From Neomicrococcus aestuarii (GTDB lineage Bacteria; Actinomycetota; Actinomycetes; Actinomycetales; Micrococcaceae): a DNA stretch of 64,000 nt. The notes beneath the pieces are model-generated. The model ran no database searches and was not told the origin of the DNA. It saw only the letters and a program-made list of their open reading frames with translations. Position 1 is the first letter of the stretch; each line of letters starts with the position of its first letter. The stretch covers positions 2,728,001 through 2,792,000 of the forward strand of contig NZ_JACHDR010000001.1 of NCBI RefSeq assembly GCF_014201135.1, given 5' to 3'. The position numbers and the translations under genes were made by a program. Shown piece by piece: positions 9,523 to 19,694 of this stretch.

Positions 9523-10557
9523 ATGATGACGGGCCTCGTGCTAGAACTCGCTAGCATCCAAGCATCCATTCCTTCTCCACCGGTGGAGTGGTCGCGGTTC
9601 CAGCTGGGCCCGCTCACCATCCACGTCTACGCGCTGTGCTTGCTCACCGGCGGACTTATTGGCGGATGGCTTGCTTACCGCCGCTGGAAGAAGAAGGGCG
9701 GGCCGGAAGACCCGTTTTTTTCCATCATCATGTGGGCCGTCATCTTCGGCATCATCGGCGCTCGTTTGTACCACGTGGTCAGCTCACCGGATGCGTACTT
9801 TGGCCCCAACTATGACGGCACCGGAGATCTGACCAAGATCTGGCAGATCTGGAACGGCGGCCTGGGCATTTGGGGCGCTGTTGCCCTGGGTGCTGTCGGC
9901 GCTTGGATTGGTTGCCGCCGCGCCGGACTGCGCTTGAGCGCGTTCGCCGATGCTGCTGCCCCCGGTGTCCTCTTGGCACAAGCCATTGGACGATGGGGAA
10001 ACTACTTCAACCAAGAGCTCTACGGCGGTCCAACGACCCTGCCCTGGGGACTCGAAATTGATCCCACCAACGCGAGCTTCCCCGCAGGACTCCCGGCGGA
10101 CACGCTATTCCACCCCACGTTCTTGTACGAATTCTTCTGGAACCTCGCCGGTGTAGCGCTCATCCTGCTTTTGGACCGCAAGTTCAAGTTCCAGCGCGGC
10201 GCTATGTTCTGGCTCTACGTGGCCGTATATACCGCCGGACGCACGTGGATTGAAATGCTACGCATCGATGAAGCGCAAATGATCACCATTCTGGGCATCA
10301 CTCAGCGACTCAACGTGTGGACCAGCCTGCTGATGTTCCTGATCTCCGTGGTGCTCTTCGCGATCATGGCAACCCGCCCCCGACGTACCGGCCTGGACAT
10401 CGTCTACTTGCCCGGAAAAGCGCCGGAAGAAACCACCGAGATTACTGAAGCTGAGGCACCTGCGGTAGCTGCGTCGTCGTCCTCTCACAGGGAAACCCCT
10501 GCGGAAAGCGGCGAAACGCAAACGAAACTCGAAGGCAATCCCACAGAAAAATCATGA
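9523..10557 (+). CDS. lgt: prolipoprotein diacylglyceryl transferase
   Basis: Membrane enzyme that transfers diacylglycerol to the lipobox cysteine of prolipoproteins; its clients here would include the two metal-binding lipoproteins at 35.5 and 49.4 kb. The 344-residue sequence has about seven membrane segments and the Lgt signature GRWGNYFNQELYGGPT near residue 152. The last 60 residues form a charged cytosolic tail rich in Glu, Ala and Ser. This tail contains an exact copy of the dispersed DNA word (10467-10480), read as VAASSSS. The position directly after trpA is a common actinobacterial arrangement. Confidence 0.96.
   Translation: MMTGLVLELASIQASIPSPPVEWSRFQLGPLTIHVYALCLLTGGLIGGWLAYRRWKKKGGPEDPFFSIIMWAVIFGIIGARLYHVVSSPDAYFGPNYDGTGDLTKIWQIWNGGLGIWGAVALGAVGAWIGCRRAGLRLSAFADAAAPGVLLAQAIGRWGNYFNQELYGGPTTLPWGLEIDPTNASFPAGLPADTLFHPTFLYEFFWNLAGVALILLLDRKFKFQRGAMFWLYVAVYTAGRTWIEMLRIDEAQMITILGITQRLNVWTSLLMFLISVVLFAIMATRPRRTGLDIVYLPGKAPEETTEITEAEAPAVAASSSSHRETPAESGETQTKLEGNPTEKS
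10467..10480 (-). repeat. dispersed 14-nt word, exact copy
   Basis: Reverse complement is ACGACGACGCAGCT, 14/14. Lies in the DNA for the non-conserved C-terminal tail of Lgt. Confidence 0.75.
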
Positions 10558-10562
10558 TGTTA

Positions 10563-10603
10563 CGGGCGGTGCGAAAAAATGGAACGAAATTTCGCGCCGC
10601 CCG
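10563..10603 (+). terminator. hairpin after lgt
   Basis: CGGGCGGTGCGAAA (10563-10576) pairs with TTTCGCGCCGCCCG (10590-10603), 14 bp with one G-U pair, five bases after the lgt stop. There is no T run behind it, so termination may be weak or Rho-assisted. Confidence 0.6.
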
Positions 10604-10847
10604 CAATCTGGGTGCTACTGTCAATCCAGCAAAAACACGTGGACGAGATCACACATGCCGTCTGCGACGCTGACCCTTTATTCTTCGTAAACCAACATGA
10701 AAGAATTCAGGGTAACGCCACAACGACGTGGACTCGCTTGCCGCTGATCCAGGTCATACCCCCTTTCTTGGCGCGCAAGCACGATTCGCTTGCGCCGGTC
10801 CGACACCGGACAAGTGACGAGTTGTACCGTTACAGAAAGGGCCCACC
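10604..10847 (+). promoter_or_regulatory. gltB upstream/leader region with tandem hairpins
   Basis: No gene is visible here. GCGCAAGC (10773-10780) pairs with GCTTGCGC (10788-10795) and, directly after, CCGGT (10795-10799) pairs with ACCGG (10805-10809). They sit 39-75 bases before the gltB start and could be part of the 5' leader. AAAGGG precedes the ATG as ribosome-binding site. Confidence 0.4.
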
Positions 10848-13800
10848 ATGACTGAGCCGAAAAAGGCCACCACTCACAGCAATAACGCTGCTGAGGATCC
10901 CGTTGTTCTGGACCCCGTTGTGGAAGAGAAGAACAACGTGATATCTCCATTCGAGCGTTTCGCAAAGCTTCCAGAAGACCAAGGTCTCTACCGTAAGGAC
11001 CAGGAAAAGGACGCTTGCGGCCTTGCCATGATCGCAACGCTCAAGGGTGAGCCGACGCACGAAATCGTGGTGCACGCCCTCGATGCCTTGCGCGCTCTTG
11101 AACACCGCGGCGCCGTGGGCGCTGACGAAGGTACCGGTGACGGCGCCGGTCTCCTGACCCAGATTCCGGATGCCTTTTTCCGTGAAGTAGTGAACTTCCC
11201 ATTGCCGGCTGCCGGCGAATACGTGGTGGGTACCGCCTTCCTTCCGGATGACGCCGACGGTGAAGCCACCGCCCGCGCAGGTCTTGAAGAGCTCGTAGCG
11301 GCCGAAGGACTTCAGGTCCTTGGCTGGCGCGAAGTGCCGACCGATGATTCCATGATCGGTGCGCTGTCCCGCTCCTGCATGCCTCGCTTCGTTCAGTTGT
11401 TCGTAGGCGGTACGGCTGAGACTGATTACGACGACGCTGGCCAGAGTCTCGAGGCCCGTTCCTTCCGTATTCGCAAGCGTGCGCAGAACCGTTTCGGCGT
11501 GTACTTCCCGTCCTTCTCCGCGAAGACGATTGTGTACAAGGGCATGTTGACCACGGCTCAATTGGAGCCGTTCTTCCCTGACCTTTCCGATGAGCGTTTT
11601 GCGACGAAGCTTGCCATTGTGCACTCGCGCTTCTCCACTAACACGTTCCCGAGCTGGCCGTTGGCTCAGCCGTTCCGCATGATTGCTCACAACGGTGAAA
11701 TCAACACCGTCAAGGGCAACCGTAACTGGATGCGCGCTCGCCAGTCCCAGCTCTCCTCGCCGATCCTGGGCGACGCTCCAGAAGAGCTGTTCCCGATCTG
11801 CACGCCGGGCGCTTCCGACTCCGCTTCCTTCGACGAAGTGGCCGAGCTGTTGTTGCTTTCGGGCCGCACCTTGCCGCAGGCCATCATGATGATGATTCCG
11901 GAGGCTTGGGAAAACAACCCATCCATGGATCCGGATCGCCGCGCGTTCTACGAATACCACTCGATGCTCATGGAGCCATGGGACGGCCCAGCTGCTGTGT
12001 CCTTCACCAACGGCACCCAAGTTGGTGCTGTTTTGGACCGCAACGGTCTTCGCCCAGCCCGCTACTGGGTCACCGAAGATGGACTTGTAGTGCTGGCCTC
12101 TGAGGTTGGCGTGGTTGACATCGCTCCAGAGCGCATTGTGCGCAAGGGCCGTGTCTCGCCAGGCAAGATGTTCTTGGTGGATACGGACCAGGGCCGCATC
12201 ATTGAGGACTCCGAAGTCAAGGCTGACCTGGCAAACGCCAACCCGTGGCGCGAGTGGGTTCAAGAGAACCTCGTGAGCTTGGAAGAGCTTCCTGAGCGTG
12301 AGCACGTGGTTCACTCTGCGCAGTCCATCAACTTGCGTCAGCGCACCTTTGGCTACACCAATGAAGAGCTGAAGATCCTGCTTGCGCCAATGGCGCAGAA
12401 CGGTGCCGAGCCGCTGGGTGCCATGGGATCGGACACCCCGGTGGCCATCCTTGCTAAGCGCCCTCGCTTGCTCTTTGACTACTTTGTACAGTCCTTCGCT
12501 CAGGTGACTAACCCGCCGCTGGATGCTATTCGCGAGGAGCTCGTGACGAGCCTTCGTACCTCCATTGGCCCGGACGGTAACCTGCTCAAGCTTTCCCATG
12601 TGAAGACCCAGCACATTTCGCTGGACTTCCCAGTGATCACCAATGATGATCTGGCCAAGATCATCAACGTGCGCGACGCCGACGGCGCCAAGGTGGGCCT
12701 GAAGGTCCGCGGTCTTTACCAGCCAGCTGGTGGAGCTAACGGACTGCGTGCTCGCTTGCACGAGATCTACGAGCAAGTCTCTACCGCCGTCAACCGCGGT
12801 GTGCAGTACATCGTGGTCTCTGACCGCGACTCCAACGCACAGTGGGCTCCGATCCCGTCCTTGCTCTTGACCTCGGCAATTCACAACCACTTGCTCAAGT
12901 CCGCTAACCGCACCAAGACCTCCTTGATTGTTGAGGCTGGCGACGTGCGCGAAGTGCACCACGTGGCAGTCCTCTTGGGCTACGGCGCTTCCGCTGTGAA
13001 CCCTTACTTGGCACTTGAAACCGTTGAAGAGATGGCCAACAACGGCATCCTCGGCGACGTGACTGCTGAGAAGGCTCACGCGAACCTCATCAAGGCGCTC
13101 GGTAAGGGCGTTTTGAAGATCATGTCCAAGATGGGCATCTCCACGGTGTCCTCTTACTGTGGCGCGCAGACCTTTGAAGGTTTGGGCTTGTCTCAGCGCT
13201 TCATTGACATGTACTTCTCCGGTACCCCAACGCAAATGGGTGGCGTGGGACTTCAGGAAATCGCTGAAGAGATCGCCATGCGTCACGAGAGTGCGTACCC
13301 ACAGAGTGGCAACCCTGACGCTCACCGCGAGCTCGAAACCGGCGGCGAGTACCAGTGGCGTCGCGACGGTGCACCGCACTTGTTTGACCCGGAGACGGTC
13401 TTCCGACTTCAGCACGCAACGCGCGAGCGCAGGTATGACATCTTCAAGAAGTACACCGAGGGCGTGGATAACCAGGCTCGCGACTTGAAGACGCTGCGCG
13501 GCCTGTTCTCCTTCAAGGAGGGCGCACGCGAGCCCATCTCGATCGACGAGGTGGAGCCGATCTCTGAGATCATCAAGCGCTTCTCCACGGGTGCAATGTC
13601 CTACGGATCCATTTCCAAGGAAGCCCACGAGACCCTCGCGATTGCCATGAACCAAATTGGTGGCAAGTCCAACACGGGTGAAGGTGGCGAAGATGTAGAT
13701 CGCTTGCTCGATCCTGCGCGCCGCTCCAAGATCAAGCAGATCGCTTCCGGTCGCTTCGGTGTCACGAGCTTGTACTTGACGAATGCTGAAGACATTCAGA

Positions 13801-15506
13801 TCAAGATGGCTCAGGGTGCTAAGCCGGGCGAAGGCGGCCAGCTCATGGCACAGAAGATGTACCCGTGGGTGGCGCGGACGCGTCACTCCACACCTGGCGT
13901 GGGCTTGATTTCCCCACCACCGCACCACGACATTTACTCGATCGAGGACCTCGCTCAGCTCATTTACGACGCAAAGCGTGCAAACCCTCAGGCTCGAGTC
14001 CACGTCAAGCTGGTTTCCGAAGTGGGAATTGGTACGGTTGCGTCCGGTGTCACGAAGGCTAAGGCTGATGTGGTGTTGGTTTCGGGGCACGACGGCGGAA
14101 CCGGCGCCTCGCCGCTGAACTCTTTGAAGCACGCCGGTGTTCCGTGGGAGCTTGGTCTCGCCGAGACTCAGCAGACCTTGATGATCAATGGTCTGCGTGA
14201 GCGCGTTACCGTGCAGGTGGACGGCCAGCTCAAGACCGGTCGCGACGTCGTCATCGCAGCGCTTCTGGGTGCTGAAGAATACGGCTTTGCCACCGCTCCG
14301 CTGGTGGTTTCTGGCTGCATCATGATGCGCGTGTGCCACTTGGACACCTGCCCAGTGGGTGTGGCTACTCAGAACCCTGAGTTGCGTTCGCGCTTTACCG
14401 GCAAGCCTGAGTTCGTAGTGAACTTCTTCGAGTTCTTGGCTGAAGAGGTTCGCGAGATCCTCGCTTCCTTGGGCTTCCGCACCTTGGACGAAGCCATTGG
14501 CCACGCCGAGCTGCTGGATCGCCAGGCCGCAATGGATCACTGGAAGTCCTCACACCTGGACTTGTCTCCAATGTTCTCCGTGTACGACGACGGCCAAGAT
14601 GGACCGCGCCGCCGCACGGGCACTCAGAACCACGAGCTGGATCAGCACTTTGATAACCAGCTCATCGGGATGAGCAAGGACGCCCTGGAAAACCGCATGC
14701 CGGTAACAATCAACCTGCCAGTGGTCAACACCGACCGCGCAGTAGGCACCATGCTGGGCAACGCTGTGACGAAGAAGTTTGGCGCCGAGAACTTGGCGCC
14801 AGACACCATCTCCGTGACGCTGACCGGTTCCGCAGGTCAGTCCTTGGGCGCGTTCTTGCCAGCAGGCATCACCTTGCGCTTGTTCGGTGAGTCCAACGAC
14901 TACGTGGGCAAGGGCCTCTCCGGTGGTCACATCTCCGTGCGACCACACGAAGGTAGCCAGCTGGTAGCTGCAGACAACGTCATTGCCGGCAACGTGATTG
15001 GCTACGGCGCTACGAGCGGCGAGCTGTACCTCTCCGGCATTGTTGGCGAGCGCTTCCTGGTGCGTAACTCGGGAGCAACCGCCATTGTTGAAGGCATTGG
15101 CGATCACGGTTGTGAGTACATGACCGGTGGAACCGCGGTCATCATCGGTGAGACCGGACGTAACTTCGGTGCGGGTATGTCCGGCGGCCGGGCGTTCGTC
15201 TTGGACTTGGATGTTGCCAAGGTCAACGCTGATTCTCTTGCGGCGAAGGAATTGCTTCTTGAGCCACTCAGCGAAGCTGATGTTGAAGAAGTTCGCGAGC
15301 TTTTGGTTCGCCATGTAGAAGAGACCGCGTCCGTGAAGGCGCAGTCCCTCTTGGATGATTTCGCTAACGTGGTGGGTCGCTTCACCAAGGTCCTGCCACG
15401 CAATTACGCAGCGGTTCTCAAGACCCGCGAAGACGCGATTGCCGAGGGACTGGATCCGGATGGCGACGTAGTTTGGAACAAGATTTTGGAGGCAACCCGT
15501 GGCTGA
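10848..15506 (+). CDS. gltB: glutamate synthase (NADPH) large subunit
   Basis: Alpha subunit of GOGAT: glutamine amidotransferase plus FMN-dependent synthase domain, making two glutamates from glutamine and 2-oxoglutarate. The 1552-residue protein has nucleophile Cys57 in [14 protein letters not shown], so about 56 residues form a propeptide, longer than in enteric enzymes. The central/FMN region shows [20 protein letters not shown] and [12 protein letters not shown], followed by the 3Fe-4S cysteines in [19 protein letters not shown]. The C-terminal GXGXG beta-helix carries GEFVGKG-like repeats ([25 protein letters not shown]). gltD overlaps it by eight bases. Confidence 0.98.
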   Translation: MTEPKKATTHSNNAAEDPVVLDPVVEEKNNVISPFERFAKLPEDQGLYRKDQEKDACGLAMIATLKGEPTHEIVVHALDALRALEHRGAVGADEGTGDGAGLLTQIPDAFFREVVNFPLPAAGEYVVGTAFLPDDADGEATARAGLEELVAAEGLQVLGWREVPTDDSMIGALSRSCMPRFVQLFVGGTAETDYDDAGQSLEARSFRIRKRAQNRFGVYFPSFSAKTIVYKGMLTTAQLEPFFPDLSDERFATKLAIVHSRFSTNTFPSWPLAQPFRMIAHNGEINTVKGNRNWMRARQSQLSSPILGDAPEELFPICTPGASDSASFDEVAELLLLSGRTLPQAIMMMIPEAWENNPSMDPDRRAFYEYHSMLMEPWDGPAAVSFTNGTQVGAVLDRNGLRPARYWVTEDGLVVLASEVGVVDIAPERIVRKGRVSPGKMFLVDTDQGRIIEDSEVKADLANANPWREWVQENLVSLEELPEREHVVHSAQSINLRQRTFGYTNEELKILLAPMAQNGAEPLGAMGSDTPVAILAKRPRLLFDYFVQSFAQVTNPPLDAIREELVTSLRTSIGPDGNLLKLSHVKTQHISLDFPVITNDDLAKIINVRDADGAKVGLKVRGLYQPAGGANGLRARLHEIYEQVSTAVNRGVQYIVVSDRDSNAQWAPIPSLLLTSAIHNHLLKSANRTKTSLIVEAGDVREVHHVAVLLGYGASAVNPYLALETVEEMANNGILGDVTAEKAHANLIKALGKGVLKIMSKMGISTVSSYCGAQTFEGLGLSQRFIDMYFSGTPTQMGGVGLQEIAEEIAMRHESAYPQSGNPDAHRELETGGEYQWRRDGAPHLFDPETVFRLQHATRERRYDIFKKYTEGVDNQARDLKTLRGLFSFKEGAREPISIDEVEPISEIIKRFSTGAMSYGSISKEAHETLAIAMNQIGGKSNTGEGGEDVDRLLDPARRSKIKQIASGRFGVTSLYLTNAEDIQIKMAQGAKPGEGGQLMAQKMYPWVARTRHSTPGVGLISPPPHHDIYSIEDLAQLIYDAKRANPQARVHVKLVSEVGIGTVASGVTKAKADVVLVSGHDGGTGASPLNSLKHAGVPWELGLAETQQTLMINGLRERVTVQVDGQLKTGRDVVIAALLGAEEYGFATAPLVVSGCIMMRVCHLDTCPVGVATQNPELRSRFTGKPEFVVNFFEFLAEEVREILASLGFRTLDEAIGHAELLDRQAAMDHWKSSHLDLSPMFSVYDDGQDGPRRRTGTQNHELDQHFDNQLIGMSKDALENRMPVTINLPVVNTDRAVGTMLGNAVTKKFGAENLAPDTISVTLTGSAGQSLGAFLPAGITLRLFGESNDYVGKGLSGGHISVRPHEGSQLVAADNVIAGNVIGYGATSGELYLSGIVGERFLVRNSGATAIVEGIGDHGCEYMTGGTAVIIGETGRNFGAGMSGGRAFVLDLDVAKVNADSLAAKELLLEPLSEADVEEVRELLVRHVEETASVKAQSLLDDFANVVGRFTKVLPRNYAAVLKTREDAIAEGLDPDGDVVWNKILEATRG

Positions 15507-16956
15507 TCCTCGTGGCTTTTTGAAGGTTCGCGAACGCGAAACCCAACCGCGCCGTCCCGTCCCAGTTCGAATCAAGGACTGGAAGGAAGTGTACGAGCGC
15601 CAGAACGGTGAGGTACTGCAACGTCAGGCAGGCCGCTGCATGGACTGTGGCGTTCCGTTCTGTCACCAGGGGTGCCCGCTAGGCAACCTCATTCCGGAAT
15701 GGAATGACTTGATGTGGCGTGGTAACACCGCGGGAGCATCGGAGCGTCTTCACGCAACGAACAACTTCCCGGAGTTCACCGGTCGCTTGTGCCCAGCTCC
15801 GTGTGAGTCCTCCTGCGTGCTGGGCATCAACCAGCCGGCCGTGACCATCAAGCAGATCGAGGTGGAGATCGCCGATCAGGCGTTCGACGATGACCTCATC
15901 ACCCCTGTCATGCCAGTTCGTCACACCGACCAGACGGTCGCCGTCGTAGGATCTGGCCCTGCCGGACTTGCCGCAGCCCAGCAGCTCACGCGTGCAGGCC
16001 ACACGGTTGCTGTGTACGAGCGCGACGACAAAATCGGCGGACTGCTTCGCTACGGAATCCCTGACTTCAAGATGGAAAAGGGAGTTCTGGATCGTCGTCT
16101 CGCTCAGATGAGTGCCGAGGGCACCCGATTCCGCACCAACGTTGAACTCGGCAAGGACATCTCGTGGAAGCAGCTTCGCGGCCGCTACGACGCGATTGTG
16201 ATTGCTACCGGTTCTACGGTTCCTCGCGATTTGCCGATTCCTGGACGCGAGCTTGAAGGCGTTCACTTCGCCATGGACTACTTGGTTCAGTCCAACCGTG
16301 TTGTTGCTGGCGACGAGGTTGAAAACCAGATCGATGCCAAGGGTAAGCACGTCGTGATCCTTGGCGGCGGCGACACCGGTGCTGACTGCATCGGTACCGC
16401 CCACCGTCAGGGCGCCGCTTCGGTGACCACCTTGGCCATCGGCAAGCAGCCGCCATCGGAGCGTCCAGCGCACCAGCCGTGGCCTATGTTCCCGACCCTC
16501 TTCGAAGTAGCAAGCGCTCACGAAGAAGGCGGCGAACGCACCTACTTGGCGTCCACCGTTGAGTACATTGGCGAAAACGGTAAGCTCACGGGGTTGAAGG
16601 TCGCTGAAACCGAGTACACGCCTGAAGGGCGCGTGCCGAAGGCGGGCACCGAGCGAATCATCAAGGCTGACTTGGTGTTCTTGGCTCTCGGCTTCACCGG
16701 CCCGGAGAAGGCAGGATTGGAAGATTCGCCGTCCGTTGGTTTCGATGGTCGCGGAAACATTGTGCGTGATGAAGACTTCATGACCGGACAGCAAGGTGTG
16801 TTTGTCGCTGGCGACGCCGGCCGTGGACAGTCGCTGATTGTGTGGGCCATCGCTGAAGGCCGTGCGGCTGCGTCGAAGGTGGACGAGTACCTGCAGGGCA
16901 GCACTCGATTGCCTGCGCCGGTTCGTCCAACGGACGTCTCCATCACTCCGTTCTAG
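15499..16956 (+). CDS. gltD: glutamate synthase small subunit
   Basis: Beta subunit of GOGAT; takes electrons from NADPH through FAD to the iron-sulfur centres of the complex. The 485-residue sequence has the N-terminal 4Fe-4S cysteines [17 protein letters not shown] (about residues 47-63) and CPAPCESSC, the FAD site [17 protein letters not shown] (about 150-166) and the NADPH site [16 protein letters not shown] 15499 is preceded by GGAGG at 15488-15492, which lies inside gltB, so the two subunits are translated together in step. Confidence 0.98.
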   Translation: MADPRGFLKVRERETQPRRPVPVRIKDWKEVYERQNGEVLQRQAGRCMDCGVPFCHQGCPLGNLIPEWNDLMWRGNTAGASERLHATNNFPEFTGRLCPAPCESSCVLGINQPAVTIKQIEVEIADQAFDDDLITPVMPVRHTDQTVAVVGSGPAGLAAAQQLTRAGHTVAVYERDDKIGGLLRYGIPDFKMEKGVLDRRLAQMSAEGTRFRTNVELGKDISWKQLRGRYDAIVIATGSTVPRDLPIPGRELEGVHFAMDYLVQSNRVVAGDEVENQIDAKGKHVVILGGGDTGADCIGTAHRQGAASVTTLAIGKQPPSERPAHQPWPMFPTLFEVASAHEEGGERTYLASTVEYIGENGKLTGLKVAETEYTPEGRVPKAGTERIIKADLVFLALGFTGPEKAGLEDSPSVGFDGRGNIVRDEDFMTGQQGVFVAGDAGRGQSLIVWAIAEGRAAASKVDEYLQGSTRLPAPVRPTDVSITPF

Positions 16957-16974
16957 AAAGCCGCCGACCGCTTC

Positions 16975-16997
16975 ACTCGGTACCGAAGGTACTGGGT
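16975..16997 (+). terminator. probable terminator after gltD
   Basis: ACTCGGTACC, loop GAA, GGTACTGGGT (stem of about 10 bp with G-U pairs), followed by GTTCTCTT. Lies 19 bases after the gltD stop and before pyk. Confidence 0.5.
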
Positions 16998-17029
16998 GTT
17001 CTCTTCAGGACAACAGATAGGGTGGAACC

Positions 17030-18556
17030 ATGAGACGCGCAAAGATCGTAGTCACTTTTGGTCCAGCAATCGGAACGTTAGATAAGACCCGTGAAGCAGT
17101 AGCTGCGGGAATGAACGTGGCCCGTTTGAATATGAGCCACGGAGAACACTCAGTACACGCGGAATACCTTGCGAATATTCGGCAAGCTGCCGAGGAAGCC
17201 AACCAGCCAGTTGCTGTTTTCGCTGACCTCCAGGGGCCTAAGATTCGTCTTGGCCGCTTCGTAGACGGTCCCCATGAACTTCAGGTGGGGGATAAGTTCA
17301 CCATCACGGTGGATGACATCGAAGGAACTAAAGAGCGAGTCTCCACCACGTTCAAGGGTTTGACCGGGGACGTGGGGCCAGGAGACATCCTCCTCATCAA
17401 CGACGGTAAGGTGCGTTTGCGCGCCACCAAGGTCACCGAGAGTGACGTGGAAACCGAAGTTGTGGTGGGTGGCGAAGTCTCCAACAACAAGGGCATCAAC
17501 CTGCCTGGTGTTGCAGTCAACGTACCTGCGCTCTCGGACAAGGATGAAGAAGATCTTCGCTGGGCCATTCGTGCCGGCGTGGACATGATCGCTTTGTCGT
17601 TCGTGCGTAACGCGAGCGATATTCGTCGTGTGCACGAGATCATGGAAGAGGAAGGCCGCAAGCTTCCGGTCATTGCCAAGATCGAGAAGCCACAGGCCGT
17701 GGATGCTCTGGAAGAGATCATCGACGCGTTTGACTCCGTCATGGTTGCCCGTGGTGACCTCGGTGTTGAGCTTCCATTGGAACAAGTGCCGATTGTTCAA
17801 AAGCGCACCGTAGAACTGGCTCGCCGTTGGGCAAAGCCGGCCATCGTTGCCACTCAAGTTCTTGAGTCCATGATTGAATCGCCAACGCCAACGCGCGCCG
17901 AGGCATCAGACTGTGCAAACGCCGTCCTTGATGGTGCGGACGCAGTCATGCTTTCCGGTGAAACGAGCGTGGGTAAGTACCCCATCGAAACCATCAAGAC
18001 CATGGCGCGAATCATCGAGTCCACGGAAGAGCACGGCTTGGCCCGTATTCGGCCGTTGCAGACCCGCCCGCGCACTCGTGGAGGCGCCATCACGCGCGCA
18101 ACGGTGGAGATCGCAGACGAGCTCGACGCAAAGTTCATTGTGGGCTTTACCGAGTCCGGTGATACCGCACGCCGTCTCTCACGTATGCGTCCAGCGCGAC
18201 CCATGCTGTGCTTCACTTCGGTTCAGGCGACGTACCGCACCATGGCTTTGGTCTGGGGCATTCGTCCCCGTTTCGTGGAGTTCGCAGACCACATCGACAA
18301 AATGACGGCGCTCGTGGATCGCGTCCTTCAAAGTGAAGGTCTCGCTGAGATCGACGACATCGTCGTGATCGCGGCCGGTTCACCTCCAGGACAGGCCGGC
18401 TCCACCAACTCGCTACGTATTCACCGCCTCGGTGACGTCGCTGACGCTGGTGAGCTCATTGAGGGCAAGCTGCCAAAGGCTGAGAAGCTGCGCCCGTGGC
18501 GTACCAAGGATGAGGCGCTCAAGGACCTCATCTCGCGCATGCGTGAAAACATCTAG
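17030..18556 (+). CDS. pyk: pyruvate kinase
   Basis: Last step of glycolysis, phosphoenolpyruvate + ADP to pyruvate + ATP. The 508-residue protein shows MRRAKIVVTFGPA, NMSHGEHSVH, ADLQGPKIRLG (about residues 63-73), the active-site signature IAKIEKPQAVDALEEI with catalytic Lys near residue 217, MVARGDLGVELP and the C-terminal allosteric domain. The start of the conserved strand is VVTFGPA rather than the common CTLGPA. Its location between gltBD and an ANTAR regulator is typical for the family. Two hairpins follow the stop. Confidence 0.98.
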   Translation: MRRAKIVVTFGPAIGTLDKTREAVAAGMNVARLNMSHGEHSVHAEYLANIRQAAEEANQPVAVFADLQGPKIRLGRFVDGPHELQVGDKFTITVDDIEGTKERVSTTFKGLTGDVGPGDILLINDGKVRLRATKVTESDVETEVVVGGEVSNNKGINLPGVAVNVPALSDKDEEDLRWAIRAGVDMIALSFVRNASDIRRVHEIMEEEGRKLPVIAKIEKPQAVDALEEIIDAFDSVMVARGDLGVELPLEQVPIVQKRTVELARRWAKPAIVATQVLESMIESPTPTRAEASDCANAVLDGADAVMLSGETSVGKYPIETIKTMARIIESTEEHGLARIRPLQTRPRTRGGAITRATVEIADELDAKFIVGFTESGDTARRLSRMRPARPMLCFTSVQATYRTMALVWGIRPRFVEFADHIDKMTALVDRVLQSEGLAEIDDIVVIAAGSPPGQAGSTNSLRIHRLGDVADAGELIEGKLPKAEKLRPWRTKDEALKDLISRMRENI

Positions 18557-18570
18557 GAAAACTTCGTACC

Positions 18571-18638
18571 GGTAGCCAATCGGCTACCAACAACAAGAGA
18601 GGCTGTTCGCGTCACCAGATGATGGTGCGAACAGCCTC
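18571..18638. terminator. tandem hairpins between convergent pyk and the ANTAR gene
   Basis: First hairpin GGTAGCC (18571-18577)/GGCTACC (18582-18588). Second, stronger one GAGGCTGTTCG (18599-18609)/CGAACAGCCTC (18628-18638) with an inner CACC/GGTG. Located between converging genes, the second can act in both directions. Confidence 0.75.
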
Positions 18639-18672
18639 GCTTGGTTTGTGCAGGACCAGTAGCGGTTAAGAG

Positions 18673-19341
18673 CTACTTGACCTGCTCCACGATGGTCTCG
18701 GCGACTTCACGCATGCTCAGACGACGGTCCATAGACGTCTTCTGGATCCAACGGAAAGCCTCCGGCTCAGTGAGCCCCATCTTCTCCGTCAACAAGCCCT
18801 TGGCGCGCTCTACGATCTTGCGCGTCTCGAACTGTTCCTTGAGGTCAGTCACTTCCTTAGCCAACGCCAGGATTTCCTCGTGGCGCGAGCGTGCAATCTC
18901 AAGCGCGGGGATGAGATCTGCTGGAGTGAATGGCTTCACGACATAAGCCATGGCGCCAGCCTCGCGAGCTCGCTCCACCAGTTCCTTCTGGCTAAAAGCG
19001 GTGAGTAAAACCACAGGAGCAATGCGTTCCTTTGCAATTGCCTCTGCGGCGGTAATGCCGTCGATCACCGGCATCTTGACATCCATCAAAACCACATCTG
19101 GGTGAAGCTCTCGCGCCAGCTGAATTGCGGTTTCTCCGTTATCTGCTTCGCCCACCACGTCGTAGCCCTCGCCACGCAAGATTTCAACGATATCCAAGCG
19201 GATCAGGGTTTCGTCCTCCGCTACCACAACGCGAGCCGCAGGCTGCTGTGGGACCCGAGCTGCGCCGTCGTTCTCAGGATGTGGGGACGCAACCGAGCTG
19301 GAAGGGGACTTTGGGGACACTTGGTCCGCGTGTTCGTTCAC
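18673..19341 (-). CDS. pdtaR: PdtaR-like response regulator with ANTAR RNA-binding domain
   Basis: The 222-residue product has a poorly conserved 36-residue N-terminal linker, a receiver domain (VVVAEDETLIRLDIVE, phospho-acceptor Asp87 in VLMDVKMP, switch Thr in LLTAF, Lys in VVKPF) and a C-terminal ANTAR helical domain (VERAKGLLTEKMGLTEPEAF, about residues 170-190). ANTAR proteins bind paired hairpins in nascent RNA to prevent termination; Mycobacterium PdtaR (Rv1626) is the closest recognised architecture and also lies by pyk. GTG 19341 is chosen because GGAG lies seven bases upstream; the frame is open further up but that extension has no family counterpart. No histidine kinase is adjacent. 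Confidence 0.88.
   Translation of the reverse strand: MNEHADQVSPKSPSSSVASPHPENDGAARVPQQPAARVVVAEDETLIRLDIVEILRGEGYDVVGEADNGETAIQLARELHPDVVLMDVKMPVIDGITAAEAIAKERIAPVVLLTAFSQKELVERAREAGAMAYVVKPFTPADLIPALEIARSRHEEILALAKEVTDLKEQFETRKIVERAKGLLTEKMGLTEPEAFRWIQKTSMDRRLSMREVAETIVEQVK
19258..19271 (-). repeat. dispersed 14-nt word, 13/14 copy with long extension
   Basis: Reverse complement ACGACGGCGCAGCT, one mismatch, followed by CGGGTCCC exactly as in the aroA copy. It encodes DGAARVP in the linker before the receiver domain. Confidence 0.6.
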
Positions 19342-19455
19342 GATGTTTCTCCTTGGCTGCGCCGATTTACGTTCTAAGCCTATCGCCATGTATGCTTGAT
19401 GAGCGCGAGTCGCTGAAGTGTGAAATATCAAGAGCACTAAAGCGGATATTCGTAA

Positions 19456-19540
19456 GCCCGAGTGGCGGAATTGGCAGACGCACCGCACTCAAAATGCGGC
19501 GGGTAAAACCGTGTGGGTTCGAGTCCCACCTTGGGCACCA
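19456..19540 (+). tRNA. tRNA-Leu (anticodon CAA)
   Basis: An 85-nt class II tRNA with acceptor GCCCGAG/CTTGGGC, D-arm GGCGGAATTGGCAGACGC, anticodon stem CCGCA/TGCGG with loop CTCAAAA (anticodon CAA, reads UUG), a variable arm, T-arm GTGGGTTCGAGTCCCAC and an encoded CCA end. Confidence 0.97.
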
Positions 19541-19544
19541 GATC

Positions 19545-19586
19545 AAAAGGTCCGGAAACAGAAATGTTTCCGGACCTTTTGTTTTT
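19545..19586 (+). terminator. Rho-independent terminator of tRNA-Leu
   Basis: A 16-bp perfect stem AAAAGGTCCGGAAACA, loop GAAA, TGTTTCCGGACCTTTT, followed by GTTTTT. It begins four bases after the tRNA CCA end. Confidence 0.95.
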
Positions 19587-19694
19587 ATGACTTTTCTGCC
19601 CCAAATCTGGGTTCAAGGTTCTAAGTGTCATTTCTCACGTTTAATGTTTATTTCAACGCCGCGCCGGAGAGCGTGGCGCTGAAAGGTGGAAATC

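Noticed and set aside
10830-14540. A 1236-codon open frame on the minus strand opposite gltB
   Set aside because: It mirrors gltB, whose sequence, motifs and ribosome-binding site are unmistakable. Its translation has no recognisable domain and the composition of a codon shadow in a GC-rich gene.
19587-19694. Rifamycin-associated element upstream of the HelD/HelR gene
   Set aside because: The GGGGCTTGC...AAGCCCC pattern is absent; only a small GCGCC/GGCGC stem is present.
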